A stretch of DNA of 12,434 nt from JBHYGK01 sp051859045 (GTDB lineage: Bacteria > Pseudomonadota > Gammaproteobacteria > Xanthomonadales > Xanthomonadaceae): the NCBI GenBank assembly GCA_051859045.1, contig JBHYGK010000042.1:1-12434 (forward strand). The letters run 5' to 3'. The notes under the pieces were generated by a model. The model had not been told where the DNA came from, did no database searches, and saw nothing but the letters and a program-made list of their open reading frames with translations. Shown in pieces: positions 1 through 5,657 of this stretch. Positions within the stretch are counted from its first letter, which is position 1; each line of letters begins with the position of its first letter. Made by a program: the position numbers and the translations under genes.

Positions 1-2
1 CG

Positions 3-503
3 GCAGCGGCCGTCGCCGCGGCCGCCGTGGCGCTGCTGCTCGCCGCCGCCACCGCGCCGGCGGCGCGCGGCCGCGTCGCCGGCTGGGCCGCGCTGGGCGC
101 CGAGCCCACGGCCCTGGCCCAGCAGGCCGCGCTCGCCGAGCTGCTGGCGACGCTGCCCGGCGGGCCGGGCTGCAAGCTCGTCGTCGAGGGCCTGGGCGGG
201 ATCAACCTGCCGGGCTTCGCCGACCACCTGGCCAAGGCCGGCCTGCCGCCCGACGCCCCGCAGCGCGACTGCGTGGTCGTGACCGACCCGATGCCCTGGC
301 AGGCGATCCTCGGCGCGGCCGCGGCGACGCCGGAGGCGCTGGCCCCGCTCGCCGCGCGGGTCGAGCACGGCCGCCCGATCGCCCCGGCGCCCTTCGCCGG
401 GCGGGTGTTCGTGGCCCTCGGCCACGCCCCGGTGGCCCCCGGGCCCGGCGTGGTCCACGCGCGCTGGGACGGGCGCCGGCTGGTCGCGACGGGCCGGGAC
501 TGA
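3..503 (+). CDS. C-terminal part of an unrecognised membrane-anchored protein (5' end outside the window)
   Basis: The frame is open from the first base, so the gene very probably begins upstream. The GTG at 27 has no ribosome binding site and lies inside a hydrophobic stretch, so it is unlikely to be the true start. The visible part opens with a run of Ala, Val and Leu (about 20 residues) that could be the last transmembrane helix of a multi-pass protein. A soluble domain of about 140 residues follows. It contains a Gly-rich segment (VVEGLGGINLPGF), a CVVVTDPMPWQ segment and an FVALGHAP segment near the end. If the helix is the last one, this domain may be periplasmic. I do not recognise the family; the tail of a membrane glycosyltransferase is possible but unproven. 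It stops with TGA 99 bp before parE on the same strand. Coding on this strand is supported by GC-rich third codon positions and the hydrophobic-then-soluble layout. Confidence 0.6.
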   Translation, partial: AAAVAAAAVALLLAAATAPAARGRVAGWAALGAEPTALAQQAALAELLATLPGGPGCKLVVEGLGGINLPGFADHLAKAGLPPDAPQRDCVVVTDPMPWQAILGAAAATPEALAPLAARVEHGRPIAPAPFAGRVFVALGHAPVAPGPGVVHARWDGRRLVATGRD

Positions 504-558
504 GGGCGCGGGGACGGACCGGGCGGAGGCGAGGCGGGCGGCGACGGAGCCGGCCGGG

Positions 559-564
559 TACCAT
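559..564 (+). promoter_or_regulatory. Candidate -10 element for parE (TACCAT)
   Basis: TACCAT matches the sigma-70 -10 consensus at four of six positions and lies in the 99-bp gap before parE. It would give a leader of about 30 nt. No clear -35 hexamer is visible 16-18 bp upstream, and no Shine-Dalgarno is visible before the parE ATG. Read-through from the upstream gene is the alternative. Confidence 0.35.
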
Positions 565-602
565 CGCGTCCCCGCACCACGCCCCGAGCGCCCCGATCCC
601 GC

Positions 603-2492
603 ATGAGCAGCCGCTACGACGCCGCCGACATCGAAGTCCTCTCCGGCCTTGACCCCGTCAAGCGCCGTCCGGGCATGTACACCGACACCACGCGGCCCAA
701 CCACCTCGCCCAGGAAGTCGTGGACAACTCGGTCGACGAGGCGCTGGCCGGCCACGCGAAGAGCATCGAGGTGGTGCTGCACGCCGACGGCAGCTGCTCG
801 GTGGCCGACGACGGCCGCGGCATGCCGGTCGACATCCACCCCGAGGAGGGCATCCCGGGCGTCGAGCTGATCCTCACCAGGCTGCACGCGGGCGGCAAGT
901 TCAGCGGCAAGAACTACACCTTCTCCGGCGGCCTGCACGGCGTCGGCGTCAGCGTGGTCAACGCGCTCTCGAAGAAGACCGAGGTGTTCATCAAGCGCGA
1001 CGGCCAGGAATACCGGATGGCCTTCCGCGACGGCGACCGCTTCAGCCCGCTCGAGGTCGTGGGCACGGTGGGCAAGCGCAACACCGGCACCCGCGTGCAC
1101 TTCTGGCCGGACCCCAAGTACTTCGACACCCCGAAGTTCGCCACCCGCCACCTGCGCCACCTGCTCCGCGCCAAGGCCGTGCTGTGCCCGGGCCTGAAGG
1201 TGACGCTGTTCGAGGAGGCCACCGGCGAGCGCAACGAGTGGTACTACGAGGCCGGCCTGCGCGACTACCTCGGCACCCTCACCACCGACCGCGAGGTGCT
1301 GCCGCCGTCGCTGTTCACCGGCGCGATCAGCAAGGAGCGCGAGGCGGTGGACTGGGCGCTGTGCTGGCTGCCCGACGGCGAGCTGGTGCAGGAGAGCTAC
1401 GTCAACCTCATCCCGACCGCCCAGGGCGGCACCCACGTCAACGGCCTGCGCACCGGCCTGACCGAGGCGCTGCGCGAGTTCTGCGACTTCCGCAACCTGC
1501 TGCCGCGCGGCGTGAAGCTGGCGCCCGAGGACGTCTGGGACCGGGTGGGCTACGTGCTCAGCCTGAAGATCACCGACCCGCAGTTCTCCGGCCAGACCAA
1601 GGAGCGCCTGAGCTCGCGCCAGGCCGCGGCCTTCGTCGAGAACGCGGTGCACGACGCGTTCTCGCTGTGGCTCAACCAGCACGTCGAGCTCGGCGAGAAG
1701 ATCGCCCAGCTGGCGATCGACCGCGCCGCGGCGCGCCTGAAGAGCGAGAAGCAGGTCGTCCGCAAGAAGGTCACCCAGGGCCCCGCGCTGCCGGGCAAGC
1801 TGGCGGACTGCATCTCGCAGGACCTCTCGCGCACCGAGCTGTTCCTGGTCGAGGGCGACTCCGCGGGCGGCAGCGCCAAGCAGGCCCGCGACAAGGACTT
1901 CCAGGCGATCCTCCCGCTGCGCGGCAAGATCCTCAACACCTGGGAGGTCGAGTCCAGCGGCGTGCTCGCCTCGCAGGAAGTGCACGACCTGGCGGTGGCG
2001 ATCGGCTGCGACCCGGGCTCGGCCGACATCGCCGGCCTGCGCTACGGCAAGGTCATCGTGCTCGCCGACGCCGACTCCGACGGCCTGCACATCGCCACCC
2101 TGCTCTCGGCGCTGTTCCTCAAGCACTTCCCGGCGCTGGTCGCGGCCGGCCACGTGTTCGTGGCGATGCCGCCGCTGTTCCGCATCGACGTGGGCAAGCA
2201 GGTGTTCTACGCGCTCGACGAGGAGGAGAAGCGCCTGATGCTGGAGAAGATCGAGCGCGAGAAGATCCGCGGCCAGGTCAACGTGACCCGCTTCAAGGGC
2301 CTCGGCGAGATGAACCCGCCGCAGCTGCGCGAGTCGGCGATCCATCCCGACACCCGCCGCCTGGTGCAGCTCACCGTCGACGACGCCGCCGCCACCGACC
2401 AGCTGATGGACATGCTGCTGAGCAAGAAGCGCGCCGGCGACCGCAAGACCTGGCTCGAGGGCAAGGGCGACCTCGCCACGCTCGAGGTCTGA
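603..2492 (+). CDS. parE: DNA topoisomerase IV subunit B (ParE)
   Basis: ParE is the ATPase subunit of topoisomerase IV. With ParC it decatenates daughter chromosomes and relaxes supercoils in the cytoplasm. The protein has 629 residues against 630 in E. coli. The N-terminal GHKL ATPase domain shows the Mg-binding Asn42 with the catalytic Glu38 (QEVVDNSVDEALAGHA), the adenine-pocket DDGRGMP at 69-75, and the Gly-rich ATP lid (FSGGLHGVG) near 107-115. The transducer domain follows, with QTKERLSS. The TOPRIM domain has the catalytic Glu417 in LVEGDSAGGSAKQARD and the metal-binding Asp489/491/493 in DADSDG. The end (RFKGLGEMNP, then MDMLLSKKRA) is typical. RPGMYTDTTRPNHL and the short length, without the insert seen in many GyrB proteins, point to ParE rather than GyrB. 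The start is the first ATG and aligns with the E. coli N terminus. It converges with the lipoprotein gene, 15 bp away. No key residue is missing. Confidence 0.98.
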   Translation: MSSRYDAADIEVLSGLDPVKRRPGMYTDTTRPNHLAQEVVDNSVDEALAGHAKSIEVVLHADGSCSVADDGRGMPVDIHPEEGIPGVELILTRLHAGGKFSGKNYTFSGGLHGVGVSVVNALSKKTEVFIKRDGQEYRMAFRDGDRFSPLEVVGTVGKRNTGTRVHFWPDPKYFDTPKFATRHLRHLLRAKAVLCPGLKVTLFEEATGERNEWYYEAGLRDYLGTLTTDREVLPPSLFTGAISKEREAVDWALCWLPDGELVQESYVNLIPTAQGGTHVNGLRTGLTEALREFCDFRNLLPRGVKLAPEDVWDRVGYVLSLKITDPQFSGQTKERLSSRQAAAFVENAVHDAFSLWLNQHVELGEKIAQLAIDRAAARLKSEKQVVRKKVTQGPALPGKLADCISQDLSRTELFLVEGDSAGGSAKQARDKDFQAILPLRGKILNTWEVESSGVLASQEVHDLAVAIGCDPGSADIAGLRYGKVIVLADADSDGLHIATLLSALFLKHFPALVAAGHVFVAMPPLFRIDVGKQVFYALDEEEKRLMLEKIEREKIRGQVNVTRFKGLGEMNPPQLRESAIHPDTRRLVQLTVDDAAATDQLMDMLLSKKRAGDRKTWLEGKGDLATLEV

Positions 2493-2511
2493 GCCCGGGC
2501 GGCGCGCTCAG
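2489..2511. terminator. Inverted repeat spanning the facing stop codons of parE and the lipoprotein gene
   Basis: CTGAGC (2489-2494) and GCTCAG (2506-2511) are perfect inverted copies separated by 11 bp of GC-rich sequence. Each arm contains the TGA stop of one of the two convergent genes. No U-tract follows on either side, so termination here is an inference. Confidence 0.35.
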
Positions 2512-3077
2512 CGCCCGCCCCCGGCGTCCGCCGACCCCTCCCCGTCCCGCGCCGCGCCCGGCGCGGCGTCGCCCGCCACCCGCAGGTCGACGAACACCCG
2601 CGCCGGCCCGAGGCCGGCGTCGCCGCCCGGCGCGCCCGCCGGCAGCTCGGCCAGCGTCGCCGCCACGTCCACGCCGCCGCCCGCGTAGCGCCCGGTGCGC
2701 ACGCCAGGCTGCGGCAGCGCGTCGCGCAGCCCGCCGGCGACCGGCGCCAGTCCGGCCGCGCGCAGCGCATCGTCGAGGTGCGCCGCGCTCGGCTCCAGCG
2801 GCAGGAACAGGTGCAGGCGGAGCATCCGCAGCCGCGCCGAGGGCGCGTCGTCGGCCACCACCACGAAGGGCACGTCCAGCCGCAGGCCGGCCGGCAGCGG
2901 CCTGGGCGGCGGCGGCGGTGGAGGCGGTGGAGGCGGTGGAGGCGGCGGCGCCGTGGCGGACGGCGGCGGGGCCGGCGCGGGCGGCGCGTCCCCGCAGCCG
3001 CCCAGCGCCGCGAGCGCCAGCGCGAGGAGCGCGAGCGCGGCGAGGGCGAACGGGGCGGGGGCTGGCGCGTGGCGCAT
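2508..3077 (-). CDS. Hypothetical lipoprotein with a 15-residue proline run
   Basis: This 189-residue protein begins with a clear signal peptide. A hydrophobic Ala/Leu core (about 10-25) ends in a lipobox, L-G-G-C, with Cys28 as the lipid-attachment site, so the mature protein should be membrane-anchored in the envelope. A low-complexity linker rich in Ala and Pro follows and contains 15 consecutive prolines (44-58). The remaining 130 residues look folded, with an LRLDVPFVVV strand and LRMLRLHLFLPLEPS, then a Gly/Ala-rich tail. I do not recognise this domain. The ATG at 3077 has a GGAG Shine-Dalgarno six bases upstream. The gene lies 105 bp downstream of hutG on the same strand and converges with parE. 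Its position next to parE suggests no function. The proline run implies dependence on EF-P for translation, which is established for polyproline in general and inferred here. Confidence 0.75.
   Translation of the reverse strand: MRHAPAPAPFALAALALLALALAALGGCGDAPPAPAPPPSATAPPPPPPPPPPPPPPPRPLPAGLRLDVPFVVVADDAPSARLRMLRLHLFLPLEPSAAHLDDALRAAGLAPVAGGLRDALPQPGVRTGRYAGGGVDVAATLAELPAGAPGGDAGLGPARVFVDLRVAGDAAPGAARDGEGSADAGGGR
2916..2942 (-). repeat. Three perfect 9-bp tandem units inside the polyproline tract
   Basis: CGGTGGAGG is repeated three times without mismatch on the plus strand. On the coding strand this reads CCT CCA CCG three times (codons 46-54). More proline codons flank it, mostly CCG with one CCC. 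The unit is a multiple of three, so expansion or contraction would change the proline count without breaking the frame. Confidence 0.9.
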
Positions 3078-3163
3078 CGATGGCTCCGGGGGCGTCCCGA
3101 GCCGGCCAACGGCGGCGGCGGGCCGGCGCGGCCACCGCCCTGCCCCCGTTCCGCCGGCCGGAC

Positions 3164-3180
3164 GCCGGGCCCGGCCGGGC
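3164..3180. terminator. Overlapping GC palindromes just after the hutG stop
   Basis: Two 12-bp perfect palindromes overlap here: GCCGGGCCCGGC (3164-3175) and GCCCGGCCGGGC (3169-3180). They sit 3-19 bases past the hutG stop codon in the 105-bp gap before the lipoprotein gene. They could fold in the hutG transcript, but there is no U-tract. In sequence of this composition, palindromes of this size also arise by chance. Confidence 0.25.
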
Positions 3181-3182
3181 GC

Positions 3183-3962
3183 TCAGCGCAGCGCCGCGGC
3201 CAGGGTGTCGGCCAGCAGGGCCTGCAGCGGCGCCGCGCGGGCGGCGTCCCAGGCCGGCGGCGCGCCTTCGTCGAGGTAGGCGCGCTGGGCGATCTCGAGC
3301 TGCACGGCGTCCACCCCGCCGGCCGGATCGCCGTAGTGGCGGGTGATGTAGCCGCCCTTGAAGCGCCCGTTGGCGACCCAGTCGAAGCGCGCCTGCGCGG
3401 CGAACACCGCCTCGATCGCGGCCTGGCGCGCCGGCGCGCAGCTCGCGCCGGACGCGGTGCCGAGGTTGAGGTCGGGCAGCCGGCCCTCGAACAGCCACGG
3501 CAGCTCGCCGCGGATCGAATGGCCCTCCCACAGCAGCACCCGGCCGTGCGCGGCGCGAAGCCGCGCGAGCTCCGCGGCCAGCGCGGCGTGGTAGGGCCGC
3601 CAGTACGCGTCGACGCGCGCGGCGATCTCGTCGGCCGACGGCGCCTGGCCGGGCCGGTAGACCTCGCCGCCGTCGAAGCGGTGCAGCGGGCACAGCCCGG
3701 TGGTGTTGCGCCCCGGGTACAGCGAGGCGTCGTCCGGCGGCCGGTTGAGGTCGACGACGTAGCGCGAGTACGCGGGCGCCAGCACGCTGGCGCCCATCGA
3801 CGCCGCGAAGGCGTACAGCGCCGACATGAACCAGTCGGTGTCGGGCGCGGCCTGCGCCTCGGCGGTGAGCCGGGGGCGCAGGTCGGCGGGGATCGCGCTG
3901 CCGTCGTGCGGCAGGCTGATCAGCAGCGGCGCGCGGCCGCGGTGCAGGCTGAAGGCGTCCAT
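3183..3962 (-). CDS. hutG: N-formylglutamate deformylase (N-formylglutamate amidohydrolase)
   Basis: HutG hydrolyses N-formyl-L-glutamate to formate and glutamate, the last step of the formylated branch of histidine degradation, in the cytoplasm. The 259-residue protein has the typical size and motifs of the family: LISLPHDG (14-21), DTDW (41-44), SRYVVDLNR (66-74), GLCP (89-92), WEGHSIRGELP (145-155), LPDLNLGT (162-169), NGRFKGGYITRHYGDP (198-213) and QLEIAQR (221-227). The His, Asp and Glu residues in these motifs are the probable metal and substrate ligands, by family analogy. No hutH, hutU or hutI is present in the window, so this copy is separated from a hut operon and may have a related substrate. 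The DUF2892 gene starts upstream on the same strand and ends 35 bp away. No Shine-Dalgarno precedes the ATG, and a -10-like TAGACT lies 7 bases before it, which suggests a leaderless transcript. Confidence 0.9.
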   Translation of the reverse strand: MDAFSLHRGRAPLLISLPHDGSAIPADLRPRLTAEAQAAPDTDWFMSALYAFAASMGASVLAPAYSRYVVDLNRPPDDASLYPGRNTTGLCPLHRFDGGEVYRPGQAPSADEIAARVDAYWRPYHAALAAELARLRAAHGRVLLWEGHSIRGELPWLFEGRLPDLNLGTASGASCAPARQAAIEAVFAAQARFDWVANGRFKGGYITRHYGDPAGGVDAVQLEIAQRAYLDEGAPPAWDAARAAPLQALLADTLAAALR

Positions 3963-3969
3963 GCCGCGC

Positions 3970-3975
3970 AGTCTA
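3970..3975 (-). promoter_or_regulatory. Candidate -10 element (TAGACT) for leaderless hutG
   Basis: On the minus strand TAGACT is followed by 7 bases and then the hutG ATG at 3962, so transcription would begin at or next to the A of the start codon. The hexamer matches TATAAT at four positions. It lies in the 35-bp gap after the DUF2892 gene. No -35 box is obvious. Confidence 0.45.
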
Positions 3976-3997
3976 GCCGCGCGGCGCGCCGGGAGGC

Positions 3998-4195
3998 TCA
4001 GGACTTCGTGGGGCAGGTGCTGACGCCGATGATCGAGTACAGCGGGCAGTTCCCCATCGCCGCGGTCGCGAGCGGCACCAGGCCGACCAGGCCGAGCCAG
4101 TGCAGCGGCGGGGCGAGGATGGCGAACAGCGAGAGCAGGCCGAGGCCGAGGATGACGCGGACGGTGCGGTCGAGGGTGCCGACGTTGCGCTGCAT
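3998..4195 (-). CDS. DUF2892 / YgaP-like small inner-membrane protein
   Basis: This 65-residue protein matches the DUF2892 (YgaP transmembrane domain) pattern. The N terminus MQRNVGTLDRTVRVILG leads into two hydrophobic segments (about 14-29 and 33-48). The conserved NCPLYSIIGVSTC segment follows, with Cys50 and Cys61. In E. coli YgaP this membrane domain is fused to a rhodanese domain; here it stands alone, as is common. The function of the stand-alone form is not established. The ATG at 4195 has a GGAG Shine-Dalgarno on the minus strand at a good distance. An FNR/ANR-like site lies about 70 bp upstream. The gene lies between the DadA-like gene and hutG on the same strand and may be co-transcribed with hutG, although hutG seems to have its own promoter. 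Confidence 0.88.
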   Translation of the reverse strand: MQRNVGTLDRTVRVILGLGLLSLFAILAPPLHWLGLVGLVPLATAAMGNCPLYSIIGVSTCPTKS

Positions 4196-4261
4196 GGCGG
4201 TGTCTCCGGGAGGTGGTGCGCGGGGGTGGACGCAGCCTGCGCCCGCGCGGGGGCGCGCGCC

Positions 4262-4275
4262 TTGATCCCGCGCAA
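4262..4275 (-). promoter_or_regulatory. FNR/ANR-like binding site upstream of the DUF2892 gene
   Basis: The plus strand reads TTGAT CCCG CGCAA, against the FNR/ANR consensus TTGAT-N4-ATCAA, with eight of ten conserved positions matching. It is an AT-richer island in a very GC-rich gap. Its centre lies about 73 bp upstream of the DUF2892 ATG. A class II position at -41.5 would put the transcription start near 4227, with a weak CAGGCT at the -10 position. It also lies downstream of the DadA-like gene, where it would have no obvious role. Confidence 0.4.
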
Positions 4276-4298
4276 ACGCAGGGCCGCGCCCGGCCCCC

Positions 4299-5573
4299 TC
4301 AGGCCGGCCGCACCGCGCGCGAGGCGAGGTAGGGCCTCGGGTCGATCGGCGGCGCGCGGCCGGTGATCTGCGCGGCCAGCACCTCGCCGGTGGCCGCGGC
4401 CATCGAGATGCCCATCATCCCGTGCCCCGTGGCCAGCCACAGGCCCGGCACGCCGGGCGCCGGGCCCAGCAGCGGCAGGTCGTCGACGGTCATCGGGCGC
4501 CAGCCGAACCAGGGCTCGCGCGGCGCGTCGGCGGCCGGGAGCGTGCGCAGGTAGGCCGCCGCGCCGCGCTCCAGCGCGCCCAGGCGCACCGGGTCGAGGC
4601 GGTCGTCGTAGCCGGAGAACTCCATCGTCGAGCCCAGCCGGAAGCCGCTGGCCCAGCTCGTGACGCAGACGCTGGCCTCCTTGAGCACCAGCGGGATCCG
4701 CGGCGCGCCGGCCAGCGGGCCCCAGGTGATCGAATAGCCCTTGCCCGGCTGCACCGGCAGGCGCAGCCCGAGCGTGCGCGCCAGCCGCGGCGACCAGGCG
4801 CCGAGCGCCAGCAGCACCTCGCCGCCGTGACGGGGGCCCGCGGGCGTGGCCACGCCGATCGCGCGGCCGCCCTCGCGCAGCAGGGCCGTGGCCTCGACGC
4901 CTTCCTCGACCACGCCGCCCAGCGCGCGCACCCGCGCGGCCAGCGCCGCCACGAAGCGGTCCGGGCGCAGCCGGGCGTCGCCGGGGAAATGCAGGCCGCC
5001 GGCCAGGCCCTCGGGCCGCAGCGCCGGCTCGGCCGCGGCCAGCGCGGGGCCGTCGAGCAGCGCGGCGTCGACGCCCCAGCCGCGCAGCGCTGCGGCCAGC
5101 GGCGGCGCGGCGGCGAACGCGCGCGCATCGCGCCAGGCGTAGTGCAGGCCCGAGGCCTCGAACTCGCAGTCCAGGCCCTCGTCCTCGACCCAGCGCGCCA
5201 GCATCGCCCGCGAGGCCAGCAGCAGCGCGGCCTTGTCGCGGCCGGTGCGCGCCCAGGTGGCGGCGTCGGTACGCCCGGCGAAGCGCGCCAGCCAGGCCCA
5301 CAGCGCGGGATCCCAGCGCGGCTTGACCCAGAACGGCGCGTCGGGCCGCAGCATCCAGCGCAGCGCCTGCGCCACCACGCCCGGCGCGGCCAGCGGGTTG
5401 GCGTGGCTGGGCGTGATCGTGCCGCAGTTGCCGTGCGAGGCCCCGCCGCCGATCCGCCCGGCCTCGAGCACGCGCACCGAGCGGCCCGCGCGCAGCAGGC
5501 GCAGGGCGCAGGCGAGGCCGATGGCGCCGGCGCCGAGCACGAGGACGTCGGGGCGGGGGGACGAGGCGGGCAT
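4299..5573 (-). CDS. FAD-dependent D-amino-acid dehydrogenase family oxidoreductase (DadA-like)
   Basis: This 424-residue flavoprotein belongs to the DAO/DadA superfamily, which oxidises amino or imino acids to the keto acid. DadA proper passes electrons to the respiratory chain at the inner membrane. The Rossmann FAD motif GAGAIG is at 14-19, with the ribose-binding acid Glu37 at the end of the second strand (VRVLEA). The flavin loop GASHGNCG is at 44-51. The substrate domain carries the family segments PGKGYSITWG, FGWRPMTVDDLPLLGP (WRPMT at 358-362) and the C-terminal FAD loop TGHGMMGISMAAATG (382-396). The length is close to the 432 residues of E. coli DadA, but identity looks moderate. 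A hydroxyproline or D-proline dehydrogenase of the LhpB type is an equal possibility, so I give no symbol. It is divergent from the PLP enzyme. No Shine-Dalgarno is visible; TAGAAT lies 6 bases before the ATG, which points to a leaderless message. The stop is TGAG. Confidence 0.88.
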   Translation of the reverse strand: MPASSPRPDVLVLGAGAIGLACALRLLRAGRSVRVLEAGRIGGGASHGNCGTITPSHANPLAAPGVVAQALRWMLRPDAPFWVKPRWDPALWAWLARFAGRTDAATWARTGRDKAALLLASRAMLARWVEDEGLDCEFEASGLHYAWRDARAFAAAPPLAAALRGWGVDAALLDGPALAAAEPALRPEGLAGGLHFPGDARLRPDRFVAALAARVRALGGVVEEGVEATALLREGGRAIGVATPAGPRHGGEVLLALGAWSPRLARTLGLRLPVQPGKGYSITWGPLAGAPRIPLVLKEASVCVTSWASGFRLGSTMEFSGYDDRLDPVRLGALERGAAAYLRTLPAADAPREPWFGWRPMTVDDLPLLGPAPGVPGLWLATGHGMMGISMAAATGEVLAAQITGRAPPIDPRPYLASRAVRPA

Positions 5574-5579
5574 GCGCGG

Positions 5580-5585
5580 ATTCTA
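5580..5585 (-). promoter_or_regulatory. Candidate -10 element (TAGAAT) for the leaderless DadA-like gene
   Basis: TAGAAT on the minus strand matches TATAAT at five of six positions. Six bases separate it from the ATG at 5573, so the transcript would start at the start codon itself. No Shine-Dalgarno is present to support an alternative. Confidence 0.5.
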
Positions 5586-5620
5586 GACCGCCGCGGCGCC
5601 GCGCGACGCGGCGGCGGCGC

Positions 5621-5626
5621 TATCAT
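5621..5626 (+). promoter_or_regulatory. Candidate -10 element (TATCAT) for the PLP enzyme gene
   Basis: TATCAT matches TATAAT at five of six positions and stands out in the 84-bp GC-rich divergent region. It predicts a transcription start near 5633 and a leader of about 25 nt before the GTG at 5658. No -35 hexamer is recognisable, which may mean that an activator is needed. Confidence 0.5.
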
Positions 5627-5657
5627 CCGGCCTTCATCCGCCGTCCACGGAACCGAC

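Noticed and set aside
2905..2950. CRISPR array or minisatellite
   Set aside because: The short GGC/GGT/GGA repeat is in frame within the lipoprotein gene and encodes proline; there are no spacers.
1184..3346. 720-residue plus-strand open frame across parE and the lipoprotein gene
   Set aside because: It is a different frame over parE and the antisense of the next gene, has Arg/Pro/Ala low-complexity sequence and matches no family.
4422..5657. Plus-strand open frame continuous with the PLP enzyme, giving a 778-residue protein
   Set aside because: The first 412 residues are Arg/Ala/Gln-rich low complexity and lie opposite the well-supported DadA-like gene. They are a shadow of its third-position GC bias.
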